In this document: positions 1 through 9,062 of the stretch, one piece after another
Position numbering within the stretch: the first letter of the stretch is position 1
How the letters are laid out: each line of letters starts with the position of its first letter
Assembly: GCA_964342675.1 (NCBI GenBank)
Contig: CAYFFR010000011.1
Span: forward strand, 1-39,805
Source of the DNA: MED-G82 sp964342675
GTDB taxonomy: Bacteria > Pseudomonadota > Gammaproteobacteria > Magnimaribacterales > D2472
DNA length: 39,805 bases
Direction: 5' to 3'
Translations under genes and position numbers: made by a program
Notes under the pieces: generated by a model
The model's database searches: none
What the model was told of the DNA's origin: nothing
What the model saw: the letters and a program-made list of their open reading frames with translations, nothing else

Positions 1-1
1 T

Positions 2-2284
2 AATTTAAAAAAAGAATACTTCGGTAATGTTATATCTTATTCCCCTAAAGTTTTTATACCGTTAACTTTTTTATGTCGGGATGTTTGTCACTATTGCACA
101 TTTGCAAAAACCCCAAAAAATATATCTGAACCATATATGGGCTTAGAAAAAGTCCTAGAAATATCAAAAAAAGGCGAATCTCTAGGCTGCTTAGAGGCAC
201 TTATTACTCTAGGCGATAAACCTGAGCTAAGGTATAAAACAGCAAGAGATTATCTTCACAAGAAAGGTCTGAATTCAACCATTGATTATATTAAAAAAGC
301 TTCACAGTTAATTATTGATGAAACTCAGCTTATTCCTCACTTAAATCCAGGGTGCTTAACATCTTGCGATATTGATTCTTTAAAGGAAGTTTCTGGTTCT
401 ATGGGATTAATGATAGAAAGTCATAGCAATAAATTATGCGATAAGGGCATGCCTCATTATGGTTCACCAGACAAAGATCCAGAATATAGGATACAAACTC
501 TTATTAATGCAGGAGTTAAAAAGATACCTTTTACAACAGGTATTCTTATTGGTATAGGTGAATCAAGAATGGATAGACTCGAATCATTGAGTTTAATTAA
601 TTCCATTAATAATCATTATGGCAATATCCAAGAAGTAATAATTCAAAATTTTATTCCCAAACCTAATACACTTATGAAAAATTACCCACCTGCACCAGCT
701 TCTGAATTAATCTGGACAATTGCTATGGCAAGAAAGTTACTTGACCCATCAATATCTATCCAAGTTCCACCTAATTTAAATAACTCATTAATCGATGATC
801 TTTTGGTATCAGGCATTAATGATTTTGGAGGTATATCACCATTAACCATTGATCATGTTAACCCTGAATCGCCTTGGCCCGAAATCACTCAATTAAATAA
901 ACATTGTATAAAATCTGATCAAATCCTTCTCAAGAGATCCACAGTCTATCCAGACTTTATAAACTCAGACAAAATATTTCTTAACAAAGATATTAAATCT
1001 AAAATTCTTAAAAATATAAATGGATCAGGTTATATAAAAGAAGATTCCTGGATTCCTGGAATAACAGAAGATTTACCAACACCATTTATACAAAGTGAAG
1101 CAAGTCACTCCATTCAACAAGCTGTAACTTCTATTGAAAATAATATTGATGTTGAGAATTGCTTGATTCAATTATTTAATGCAAGGGATAAAGCATTTAA
1201 TTATCTTAGAGGATATGCAGATGAGATTAAGAAACATCTCCATGGTGATAAGATATCTTTCGTTGTAAATAGAAATATTAACTATACAAATGTGTGTATG
1301 TATAGTTGTAGTTTCTGTGCATTCTCAAAAAGCACGGGATCTCAATCATTACGAGGAAAACCATATAATATTTCATTTGAAGAAATACAAAGAAGGGTGC
1401 TTGAAGCAGAATCACGTGGTGCCACAGAAGTTTGTTTGCAAGGCGGTATTCATCCAAAGTTTTCTGGAAATCATTATCTTCAAATACTTAAAAAAATAAG
1501 AGAAATTTCAAACTCTATTCATATCCATGCATTTTCACCTCTAGAAATAAAACATGGCGCTGAATCACTTGGTCTACAGATCGAAGATTTTTTATTAATG
1601 TTAAAGAAGGCTGGACTGAACTCATTACCTGGTACTGCCGCAGAAATTTTAGATGATGAAATAAGGAATATTATTTGTCCTGACAAGTTAAATTCAAATG
1701 AGTGGACTAATGTAATTACTAAAGCTCATAATGCTGGTTTAGGCTCTACAGCAACTATTATGTTTGGCCATATTGAATCATATAAACATTTAGCTAGACA
1801 CCTCATTAAGATTAAAGATATTCAAAATCATACCAATGGTTTTAATGAATTCGTTCCTTTACCATTCGTAGCAAATGAAGCACCTATGTTTTTACGAGGC
1901 CAATCTAGATCAGGACCAAGTTTTAGAGAATCTGTTTTGATGCATAGTATTTCAAGGATCCTTTTTAATGAATCAATTAGGAATATTCAAGGTTCTTGGG
2001 TAAAAATGGGATACTCTGGTTTAAGTTATTTATTAGATTCTGGGATTAATGATATAGGTGGTTTACTAATGAATGAATCAATTACATCATCTGCTGGTGC
2101 AATTCATGGTCAAGAATTAGATTTAAATAGAATAAAAGAATATATTGAATTAAAGGATTTGAGATTAGTTCAAAGGAATACAAGCTATAAAGAGATTTCA
2201 ATGGATTATAATGAATTATTAGATAATTTATCTATACCCATTTTTGATTTAGATAATACCTATAACTTGGATGCTATAAGATGA
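2..2284 (+). CDS. FO synthase, fused CofG-CofH (5' truncated by window edge)
   Basis: This is a bifunctional radical-SAM enzyme that makes FO (7,8-didemethyl-8-hydroxy-5-deazariboflavin) from tyrosine and 5-amino-6-ribitylaminouracil. FO is the chromophore of coenzyme F420 and the antenna pigment of some DNA photolyases. The reading frame is open from base 2, and the first ATG (137) is not the true start: the CofG cluster motif CRDVCHYC is encoded upstream of it at about 74-97. The CofH half has a second CxxxCxxC motif (CMYSCSFC) with cysteine codons at 1295, 1307 and 1316. About 760 residues are visible; actinobacterial FbiC fusions have about 850, so roughly the first 90 are missing. The stop overlaps the next start (ATGA). 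No other F420 gene is visible here. Confidence 0.93.
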   Translation, partial: NLKKEYFGNVISYSPKVFIPLTFLCRDVCHYCTFAKTPKNISEPYMGLEKVLEISKKGESLGCLEALITLGDKPELRYKTARDYLHKKGLNSTIDYIKKASQLIIDETQLIPHLNPGCLTSCDIDSLKEVSGSMGLMIESHSNKLCDKGMPHYGSPDKDPEYRIQTLINAGVKKIPFTTGILIGIGESRMDRLESLSLINSINNHYGNIQEVIIQNFIPKPNTLMKNYPPAPASELIWTIAMARKLLDPSISIQVPPNLNNSLIDDLLVSGINDFGGISPLTIDHVNPESPWPEITQLNKHCIKSDQILLKRSTVYPDFINSDKIFLNKDIKSKILKNINGSGYIKEDSWIPGITEDLPTPFIQSEASHSIQQAVTSIENNIDVENCLIQLFNARDKAFNYLRGYADEIKKHLHGDKISFVVNRNINYTNVCMYSCSFCAFSKSTGSQSLRGKPYNISFEEIQRRVLEAESRGATEVCLQGGIHPKFSGNHYLQILKKIREISNSIHIHAFSPLEIKHGAESLGLQIEDFLLMLKKAGLNSLPGTAAEILDDEIRNIICPDKLNSNEWTNVITKAHNAGLGSTATIMFGHIESYKHLARHLIKIKDIQNHTNGFNEFVPLPFVANEAPMFLRGQSRSGPSFRESVLMHSISRILFNESIRNIQGSWVKMGYSGLSYLLDSGINDIGGLLMNESITSSAGAIHGQELDLNRIKEYIELKDLRLVQRNTSYKEISMDYNELLDNLSIPIFDLDNTYNLDAIR

Positions 2285-3162
2285 CAAAATTTAGAGATTT
2301 AACGATTGTTTTTATTGGGTATTTTGTATGTATTTATTTGATGTTATGTACATGGAACCTTCTTGAAGATATTAATATTTGGCTAAGACTGCTCGTTGTT
2401 GATGTTGTTGGAACAATATTCATTTATTTAATGAGTATTTTTTACAATAACTCAAGTTGGTATGATTCTTATTGGTCAATTATCCCACCAGTTTTAGTCT
2501 TCTTTGCATGGACAGATTTTAATGCTGAAGGTAATACCATCAGAATCACTATTATGTTTTTATGTTTATTATTTTGGGCAATAAGATTAACTTATAATTG
2601 GGCTCGATCTTGGGATGGATTTAAACATGAAGATTGGAGATATATTATGATGAAGGGTGGTTCAAAATCAGCCTTTCAATATTTTATGGTTGATTTTTTT
2701 GCAATTCATTTAATCCCAACATTGTTTGTTTTTGCTGCACTACTTCCTTTTTTTCTCGTAATATCTTCATCTGGAATAACATTGAACTATCTGGATCTTG
2801 TTGCTGCATGCACTATGATAATAGCAGTATTAATACAGATTATTTCTGACCAACAAATGTATAACTTTAGAAAATTTAAAGGAAATAAGGGTAAAGTAAT
2901 GAATCAGGGGTTATGGAAATTTTCTAGACACCCAAATTATTTTGGTGAGGTTTTATTTTGGTTTGGAGGATTCTTATTCGCTTTAGCCAGCTCATTAGAT
3001 AATTTTTGGTCTATCATCGGTGTATTCTTAATGTATGTATTGGTAGCCATTACTTCAGTAAATATGATGGATAAACGATCATTAAATTCTAGAGATGGAT
3101 TTAATGAATATGTACAATCTACTAACAGATTTTTTTTATGGTTTCCAAAGAAAGGTAGTTAA
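2281..3162 (+). CDS. DUF1295 / steroid 5-alpha-reductase-like membrane protein
   Basis: A 293-residue integral membrane protein with several hydrophobic segments. Near its C-terminus it has the signature RHPNYFGEVLFWFGGF (about residues 217-232), typical of DUF1295 and the related steroid 5-alpha-reductase and isoprenylcysteine methyltransferase membrane fold. The Arg-His-Pro-Asn-Tyr stretch is the part most conserved among these NAD(P)H- or SAM-using enzymes. The start overlaps the FO synthase stop by four bases (ATGA), so the two are very likely cotranscribed and translationally coupled. The substrate is unknown; a lipid or isoprenoid-like compound is reasonable for the fold. Family assignment is firm, but a specific reductase activity is inference. 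Confidence 0.85.
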   Translation: MTKFRDLTIVFIGYFVCIYLMLCTWNLLEDINIWLRLLVVDVVGTIFIYLMSIFYNNSSWYDSYWSIIPPVLVFFAWTDFNAEGNTIRITIMFLCLLFWAIRLTYNWARSWDGFKHEDWRYIMMKGGSKSAFQYFMVDFFAIHLIPTLFVFAALLPFFLVISSSGITLNYLDLVAACTMIIAVLIQIISDQQMYNFRKFKGNKGKVMNQGLWKFSRHPNYFGEVLFWFGGFLFALASSLDNFWSIIGVFLMYVLVAITSVNMMDKRSLNSRDGFNEYVQSTNRFFLWFPKKGS

Positions 3163-3164
3163 TT

Positions 3165-4466
3165 ATGAATTTATTAAGATATTTTAGATTTTTAATTTTA
3201 GTTTTAAGTTTTCAATTATTCAGTCAAGATTTAATAGATCAGATCGATGAAGATATTGAAGGAGTCATGACAAAAGTGATTGATTGGCGCCATCATTTAC
3301 ATGAATATCCTGAATTATCTAACAGGGAATATAAAACTGCAGAATTTATTAAAGATAAGTTAGAGGCTTTGGGGCTTGAAGTTAATTCAGGTATTGCTTA
3401 TACCGGGCTCACAGCAATTATTAGAGGAGATCACCCTGGACCATTAATTGCACTAAGAGCTGATATGGATGCATTGCCTGTAACAGAAAAATTAAACCTT
3501 CCTTTCTCATCAAAAGAAAGAACTACTTACAATGGCATGGAAGTAGGTGTAATGCACGCATGTGGTCATGATGCACATATGGCTGTACTTTTAGGTGTGG
3601 CTGATTTTTTAACTAAGAATACAGACAAACTACACGGAGATATCATGCTTATATTTCAACCTGCTGAAGAGGGACCACCAGAAGGAGAGGAAGGTGGAGC
3701 AGAACTAATGCTAAAAGAAGGTATTTTTGATTTAGAGAAACCAGATGCAATATTTGGTATGCATGTTACAAATGCACCTCATGAGTATGTAATATTTAAG
3801 CCAGGACCAATGATGGCATCAGCAGAAGCTTTCAGAATAACTATTCAAGGTAGACAAACACATGGTTCAAGACCGTGGGAGGGTGTTGATCCTATTACAG
3901 CAGCTTTTGATATAGGATCATCACTTCAAACTATAGTGAGCCGAAGATTAAATATTTTAGATAGTCAGGCTGTTATATCTGTTGGTATTGTTAAGGCAGG
4001 TACAAGAAATAACATTATCCCTGATCAGGCAATGTTAGAAGGTACGATTAGAACTTTTGAAAAATCATATTTAGATAAGATTCATACAGAAATTGAAACT
4101 ATATCAACAAATATTGCTGAGGCTCATAACGCAACAGCTGATGTTAATTTTGCTATATATGGTAGTTACCCTGTTACAGTAAATGATGAAAATCTAGCTC
4201 AAGCATTAATGCCCTCTATGAGAAGAGCATCAAATGATAAATTCTATCTTATGAAATCACCGAGGACAGGAGCAGAAGATTTTTCATATTTTGCACAAGA
4301 AGTCCCGGGATTATATTTCTTTATAGGTGTCAACCCACAGAATCAAGAACAACCTTATACAAACCATTCACCACTCTTTTATATCGATGATGATGCTCTA
4401 GATGTTGGTGTAAAAACTTTTATTAATTTAATAGAAGATTTCTCAAAACAATACAATAGTAATTAA
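3165..4466 (+). CDS. M20 family metallo-amidohydrolase, secreted
   Basis: A 433-residue M20D-type amidohydrolase (hippurate / indoleacetyl-amino-acid hydrolase group). A hydrophobic N-terminus (residues 4-20, ending FSQD) looks like a signal peptide, so it probably acts in the periplasm. Metal-site motifs are intact: ADMDALPV, MHACGHDAHM, the Glu-rich PAEEGPPEGEEGG stretch that holds the catalytic glutamate, and the C-terminal NHSP. The family cleaves amide bonds of N-acyl amino acids or N-acyl aromatics. It starts two bases after the DUF1295 stop, as the third gene of the run. Its stop shares a TTAA with the opposite-strand nitronate monooxygenase stop. Confidence 0.9.
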   Translation: MNLLRYFRFLILVLSFQLFSQDLIDQIDEDIEGVMTKVIDWRHHLHEYPELSNREYKTAEFIKDKLEALGLEVNSGIAYTGLTAIIRGDHPGPLIALRADMDALPVTEKLNLPFSSKERTTYNGMEVGVMHACGHDAHMAVLLGVADFLTKNTDKLHGDIMLIFQPAEEGPPEGEEGGAELMLKEGIFDLEKPDAIFGMHVTNAPHEYVIFKPGPMMASAEAFRITIQGRQTHGSRPWEGVDPITAAFDIGSSLQTIVSRRLNILDSQAVISVGIVKAGTRNNIIPDQAMLEGTIRTFEKSYLDKIHTEIETISTNIAEAHNATADVNFAIYGSYPVTVNDENLAQALMPSMRRASNDKFYLMKSPRTGAEDFSYFAQEVPGLYFFIGVNPQNQEQPYTNHSPLFYIDDDALDVGVKTFINLIEDFSKQYNSN

Positions 4467-5593
4467 TCTTCAGGCAAACCCTTATTAAGTTGTTCAATTG
4501 AATCTAAATATTCGTTTACGAGTCTATATATAACATCTTTTGATGATTCTACATTGTTAATTTGACCAATAACTTGACCAGCAGCATTGAATGAAACATT
4601 TTGAGCTGAACCTTTAGCAGCATATATTGCAGTTCTTCGCATCGCATCAAATGTCACCATACCTTGGAGCGGCATAGGTAATGGATCTGGGTTTGCAGAA
4701 TCTTCCCAGGCCTCGGTCCATTTATTTTTTAACATTCTTGCTGGTTTACCAGTCCATGACCTGCTTCTAACAGTATCTTCACTAGATGCATCTAAATATG
4801 ATTTTTTTTGTGCAGGCTGTGAAAAAGCTTCCTCTACTGTTAACCATAACGAGCCACACCATACTCCTTGAGCTCCCATTGCCATAGCTGCAGCCATTTG
4901 CCTTCCATTTCCAATTCCACCAGCTGCTAAAACTGGCAGGTCACCAACAGCATCGATAATTTGTGGCCACAGAACAATACTTCCTATCTCACCAGTATGA
5001 CCGCCACCTTCACCTCCTTGAGCAATAATAAAATCTAATCCAGCATTTTTATGTGATAGAGCTTGTTTGATTTTTCCACATAAAGCACCAACTAACACAT
5101 CATGGTTCTGAATTTTTTTAATCATATCATCTGGTGGTGTACCAAGTGCATTTGCTATTAATTTAACATTTTTATGCTTTAATGCTTCTTCAATTTGAGG
5201 CTCTGCTGTTGCTTGTGTCCAGCCTAATAAGCCACCTTCTGGTCCATTAGTTTCATCAGCTTTTGGAACACCATGTTCTTGAAGTAATTTTTCTGCAAAA
5301 TCTTTATGTTCTTTAGGTATCATCGACTGAAGTTCTGCTAATAGCTCTTTAGGATTTTTATTTTCCATGCCTTCATATTTTTGAGGAATTACTGTATCAA
5401 CACCATAAGGCATATCATTAATATGCTCATCTATCCAGTCTAATTCCTCTTTTAATTGCTCAGTAGAAAAACCAACTGCTCCTAATACGCCAATTCCACC
5501 TGCTTTACTTACAGCAACAACTACATCTCTACAATGGGTAAAAGCAAATATTGGAAATTCAATACCTAATTTCTCTGCTAATTTAGTTTTCAT
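4463..5593 (-). CDS. Nitronate monooxygenase / NPD-family flavoenzyme
   Basis: A 376-residue FMN-dependent TIM-barrel protein of the nitronate monooxygenase (2-nitropropane dioxygenase) family. Visible motifs are the N-terminal EFPIFAF and GGIGVLGA stretches, the active-site-region GGEGGGHTGEIG, and the phosphate-binding AAGGIGNGRQMAAAMAMGAQGVW. The family oxidises alkyl nitronates, and related members are enoyl-reductase-like or act in fatty acid metabolism. It is transcribed alone, divergent from the flavoprotein at 5646 with 52 bases between starts. Its stop overlaps the M20 stop by four bases. The physiological substrate cannot be read from the sequence. Confidence 0.88.
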   Translation of the reverse strand: MKTKLAEKLGIEFPIFAFTHCRDVVVAVSKAGGIGVLGAVGFSTEQLKEELDWIDEHINDMPYGVDTVIPQKYEGMENKNPKELLAELQSMIPKEHKDFAEKLLQEHGVPKADETNGPEGGLLGWTQATAEPQIEEALKHKNVKLIANALGTPPDDMIKKIQNHDVLVGALCGKIKQALSHKNAGLDFIIAQGGEGGGHTGEIGSIVLWPQIIDAVGDLPVLAAGGIGNGRQMAAAMAMGAQGVWCGSLWLTVEEAFSQPAQKKSYLDASSEDTVRSRSWTGKPARMLKNKWTEAWEDSANPDPLPMPLQGMVTFDAMRRTAIYAAKGSAQNVSFNAAGQVIGQINNVESSKDVIYRLVNEYLDSIEQLNKGLPED

Positions 5594-5645
5594 AAGCTAA
5601 AATAATTAATATTTATAATTATAGGCTAAATGGAAAAAATCATAT

Positions 5646-7364
5646 ATGAAGTCTACAAAAAATGAACATGAATATGATGTGATAGTTGTAGGATCAGGCA
5701 ATGGCGCCTTAACTGCTGCACTATGCTCTAATGACGGCGGAGCTAACGTATTGGTTATTGAAAAATCTAGTCAATACGGGGGAACAAGCGCTACGTCGGG
5801 TGGAGGCGTGTGGATACCAAATAATAGGTATGCAATAGATGCTAAAGCTAATGATTCAAAAGATGATGCCAAAGCTTACATAGATAGTGTTTCTCCAGAA
5901 GGAATGATTAAACCTGAATTAATAGAAGCTTATATTGATGAAGGGCCTAGAATGATTGACTATCTTCATAACAACTCAAGAGTTAGATATAGAAACCTAC
6001 CTCATTATCCAGATTATTTTCCTGATAATCCAGGCGGAAAGGAAGGAAATAGATCAATGGAGCCTGAGCCAATCTCCGGAACATCATTAAAAAATGATTT
6101 AAAATTCTTAAGAGAACAACACCCACAAACAGCCTTTACTATGGGACCAATTAATATGAATTTTACTCAGGTTGAAGGTCAATTGCTTTTAGGCGCATTA
6201 CCTGGTTGGAAAAGCTTATTTACTAAATTATTTACTAAGTATCTTTTAGATATACCCATGAGATTTAAATATGGTTGGAAAGATAGACGATTAACAATGG
6301 GTAATGCAGGTATAGCTAGACTATTGTTGTCATGCAAAGATAGAAATATACCAATTTGGAGAAATACTAAGATGACCGAAATTATATTTAATAATAATAA
6401 AGTTACCGGCATCATTGCAGAACAATCTAACAATAAAATTAAACTTTATGCAAAAAAAGCAGTTATTTTAGCTTCAGGTGGTTTTGAAAAAAATCAATTG
6501 TTACGAGAAAAGTACTTACCAAAACCTACTCATATAGATTGGAGTGCAGCAAATATTCATAATACAGGCGATGGCCTCAAAGCAGCCTTAAAAATAAATG
6601 CAAATATTCATCAAATGGATGCCGGTTGGTGGTCTACAACTATGAAAATACCCGGACATGAGAAAGGTTGGTTATCGATGGTAGACAAATCCATGCCTGG
6701 TAACTATACAGTTAATAAAAATGGAGAAAGATTTTCTAATGAATCACAAAATTATGTTAGTTTTGTTGATGATATGTTTATTGAATATTCAAAAGGTAAT
6801 CCATGTGCACCTTGTTATATGATATTTGATAGTCATTTTAGAAAAAATAGACCATGCGGCCCTTTATTACAGTCATCCATGCAACCAGACTCCAAAGTAC
6901 CTAAGAATTGGTGGGACCCTACCTTTTTATCAAAAGGTAATACTCTTAAAGAATTAGCTGAAATTGTAGGAATTGATGCCAATGGCTTATTAGAAACACA
7001 AAAAAAAGTTAACAAATATAGTGAAACTGGAAAAGACTTAGATTTCCAGAGAGGTGATACAGCATATGATAGATATTATGGAGATCCATCAGTAAAACCA
7101 AATCCATGTTTAGCACCGTTAGAAGAAGGGCCATTTTATTGTATGGTATTGTATCCAGGTGAAATGGGTACAGCAGGAGGATTGGTGATTGATTCTAAAG
7201 CACGTGTATTGGATAAAAATAATCAAGCAATAAAAGGTTTGTATGCTTGTGGAAATTGCACAACTGCATTATTGCCTAAATATCCCGGTCCTGGATCAAC
7301 ACTTGGTCCTGCTATGACTTTTGGGTATCTAGCAGCTAAAGATATAACAGGTGCTAATTTTTGA
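5646..7364 (+). CDS. FAD-binding oxidoreductase, 3-ketosteroid-delta1-dehydrogenase-like
   Basis: A 572-residue flavoprotein of the fumarate reductase / 3-ketosteroid dehydrogenase superfamily. The N-terminal dinucleotide fold reads VIVVGSGNGALTAAL with a later VIEKSSQYGGTSATSGGGVW. The C-terminal FAD segment reads GLYACGNCTTALLPKYPGPG followed by TLGPAMTFGYLAA. The EGPFYCMVLYPGEMGTAGG stretch resembles the KstD motif that carries the catalytic Tyr and the following Pro-Gly. This pattern fits KstD-like dehydrogenases better than fumarate reductases, but the substrate may be any cyclic ketone-like compound. It heads a coupled run: its TGA overlaps the TTG start of the next SDR. Confidence 0.87.
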   Translation: MKSTKNEHEYDVIVVGSGNGALTAALCSNDGGANVLVIEKSSQYGGTSATSGGGVWIPNNRYAIDAKANDSKDDAKAYIDSVSPEGMIKPELIEAYIDEGPRMIDYLHNNSRVRYRNLPHYPDYFPDNPGGKEGNRSMEPEPISGTSLKNDLKFLREQHPQTAFTMGPINMNFTQVEGQLLLGALPGWKSLFTKLFTKYLLDIPMRFKYGWKDRRLTMGNAGIARLLLSCKDRNIPIWRNTKMTEIIFNNNKVTGIIAEQSNNKIKLYAKKAVILASGGFEKNQLLREKYLPKPTHIDWSAANIHNTGDGLKAALKINANIHQMDAGWWSTTMKIPGHEKGWLSMVDKSMPGNYTVNKNGERFSNESQNYVSFVDDMFIEYSKGNPCAPCYMIFDSHFRKNRPCGPLLQSSMQPDSKVPKNWWDPTFLSKGNTLKELAEIVGIDANGLLETQKKVNKYSETGKDLDFQRGDTAYDRYYGDPSVKPNPCLAPLEEGPFYCMVLYPGEMGTAGGLVIDSKARVLDKNNQAIKGLYACGNCTTALLPKYPGPGSTLGPAMTFGYLAAKDITGANF

Positions 7365-8116
7365 CTTCTCTCAAGGACAAGAAAATAGTTATTACAGGTG
7401 CAGGCCAAGGGGTAGGTTTAGGCATTGCTACATCTGTAGCAAAAAAAGGTGCTTCAGTTGCCTTATTAGGAAGAACATTTAGTAAAGTTGAAGATGCAGC
7501 AAATAATTTAAAATCAGAATCAATGGATGCATTAGCTGTTGAATGCGATGTTAAAGATGAAATATCAATTGATAATGCTATGAAAAAAGTAAATGCAAAA
7601 TTTGGATCAATTAATGTGCTAATCAATAATGCACAAGAGGTGCCTTTAGGAAACATATTAGATATATCAGATGATGATTTTAATAACGGATGGAAATCTG
7701 GACCATTAGCAACATTCAGAATAATGAAAAAATTTTATGATCAACTTAAAAATGGTGGTCATATCATCAATCTTGCAAGTTCATCAGCGTTAAGATCTGA
7801 TTTAAATGGTTATGGTGCTTATGCTGCTGTTAAGGAAGCGATCAGATCATTGTCTCGTGCTGCTGCAGTTGAATGGGGTAAAGATAATATAAGGGTTAAC
7901 TGTATTATGCCTTTAGCCAGATCACCAGGCATGGATTGGTGGATTAAAGAAAGACCAGATGAATCATCCGAATTTATTAAATCTATTCCATTACAAAGAG
8001 TAGGAGATTGTGAGAAAGATATAGGTGATGCTGTATCTAACTTACTAAGTGATGGAATGAAATATATTACTGGTTCAACTATTATGCTGGATGGTGGACA
8101 GAGTTATTTAAGATGA
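7361..8116 (+). CDS. SDR family oxidoreductase
   Basis: A 251-residue classical short-chain dehydrogenase. It shows the cofactor motif TGAGQGVGLG (about residues 12-21), the INNA motif, and catalytic Ser and Tyr-x-x-x-Lys (YAAVK). The end, TGSTIMLDGGQSY, is typical of FabG-like SDRs. The start is TTG at 7361, overlapping the flavoprotein stop (TTGA); no ATG lies before the cofactor motif and an AGGTG lies about eight bases upstream. The cofactor is NAD(H) or NADP(H). The neighbouring KstD-like flavoprotein and NTF2-fold proteins suggest a joint catabolic pathway for a ketone or hydroxy compound; that role is inferred. Confidence 0.88.
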   Translation: MTSLKDKKIVITGAGQGVGLGIATSVAKKGASVALLGRTFSKVEDAANNLKSESMDALAVECDVKDEISIDNAMKKVNAKFGSINVLINNAQEVPLGNILDISDDDFNNGWKSGPLATFRIMKKFYDQLKNGGHIINLASSSALRSDLNGYGAYAAVKEAIRSLSRAAAVEWGKDNIRVNCIMPLARSPGMDWWIKERPDESSEFIKSIPLQRVGDCEKDIGDAVSNLLSDGMKYITGSTIMLDGGQSYLR

Positions 8117-8126
8117 GGTAATAAAA

Positions 8127-8621
8127 GTGGATGAAAATATTAAAAAGTTATTAGATATAGAAGAGATTAAAAATTTAAAACATAGATATTTTAGAGCAAT
8201 AGATATGGCTGATTTCCATCTGTTGGAGGATATTTTTTCAAATGATATAAGTGTAGATTATCGTGGTGGGTCTTATAGATGGCAAGCATCTGGAAAAGAA
8301 GAAATCATATTAAATCTTAGATACTCATTTCACAACAAAGCTTGTGGTATGCATAATGGCCATCATCCAGAAATAGATATATTAGACTCTAATCAAGCGA
8401 CTGGAAAATGGTATCTTCATGATGTCTTTTACAACTTTAATGAGAATATAGTCACAATGGGATCGGCTTTATATGATGATAAATATAAAAAGATTGATGG
8501 TGAATGGAGAATAGTATTCTCAGAATATGATCGTATATGGGAAGAGGTATCGCCCATAAATCCAGAAACTAAATTTACTAAGATATTACTATCTGAAAAA
8601 GGGGATAAAATAAAAAAATGA
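8127..8621 (+). CDS. NTF2-like / SnoaL-type protein
   Basis: A 164-residue protein of the NTF2-like superfamily (SnoaL_4-type). The family pattern is visible in an N-terminal EEIKNLKHRYFRAIDMADF helix, then a DIFSNDISVDYRGG strand and a HHPEIDI-to-GKWYLHDV sheet region. Relatives include polyketide cyclases, scytalone dehydratase, ketosteroid isomerases and ring-hydroxylating dioxygenase beta subunits. The GTG start at 8127 is supported by GAGG eight bases upstream; the nearby ATG at 8131 is out of frame. It overlaps the next NTF2 gene by four bases. Its place after the KstD-like protein and SDR suggests an isomerase or dehydratase step, but no activity can be assigned. Confidence 0.78.
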   Translation: MDENIKKLLDIEEIKNLKHRYFRAIDMADFHLLEDIFSNDISVDYRGGSYRWQASGKEEIILNLRYSFHNKACGMHNGHHPEIDILDSNQATGKWYLHDVFYNFNENIVTMGSALYDDKYKKIDGEWRIVFSEYDRIWEEVSPINPETKFTKILLSEKGDKIKK

Positions 8622-9052
8622 GTATTAAAGATAAAGTTTATAACGCAATAAATAATTATGCCGAAGCCTATAGAAATGATGATAAAGAACTATTCTTAAG
8701 TTTATGGCATGAAGAAGCAATTTTTGAAGATCCTGTTGGATCAGAACCTTGTAAGGGAATTGAAGCTATTTCTGCTTTTTGGGATTTTGCACATCCAGAG
8801 GGGCAATCCATTCATCCAAATGATGTAAAGATAACTGTATGTGCAAACGAAGGTATTCTTCAAGCTACAATGCAAGTAAGAAATAAATCTAATAATACAG
8901 GAATGGATATACAGGTGGTGGATCATTTTATAGTTAATGATAATGGAAAAATATTAAGCGGTAGAGCTTTTTGGGATGAATCAAATATGACAATACCAGA
9001 TAACCTTGAATCCTTTGATGTCAATTTAGATGAATTTAAAGATCGAGGCTAA
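8618..9052 (+). CDS. NTF2-like / SnoaL-like protein, second copy
   Basis: A 144-residue NTF2-fold protein distinct from its upstream neighbour. The N-terminal helix (AINNYAEAYRNDDKELFLSL) leads into WHEEAIFEDPVGSEPCKGIE, a pattern seen in SnoaL-like and steroid delta-isomerase-like proteins, in which an Asp in the FEDP stretch often lies near the pocket. The start overlaps the preceding gene by four bases (ATGA), so the two NTF2 proteins are likely made together. This may be a tandem pair of isomerase or dehydratase proteins, or the two may form a heteromer. Fold assignment is fairly sure; function is unknown. Confidence 0.78.
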   Translation: MSIKDKVYNAINNYAEAYRNDDKELFLSLWHEEAIFEDPVGSEPCKGIEAISAFWDFAHPEGQSIHPNDVKITVCANEGILQATMQVRNKSNNTGMDIQVVDHFIVNDNGKILSGRAFWDESNMTIPDNLESFDVNLDEFKDRG

Positions 9053-9062
9053 TTAAAAATCA

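Noticed and set aside
137..2284. ATG at 137 as the FO synthase start
   Set aside because: The frame is open to base 2 and the conserved CofG CxxxCxxC motif is encoded before this ATG, so the gene starts outside the window.
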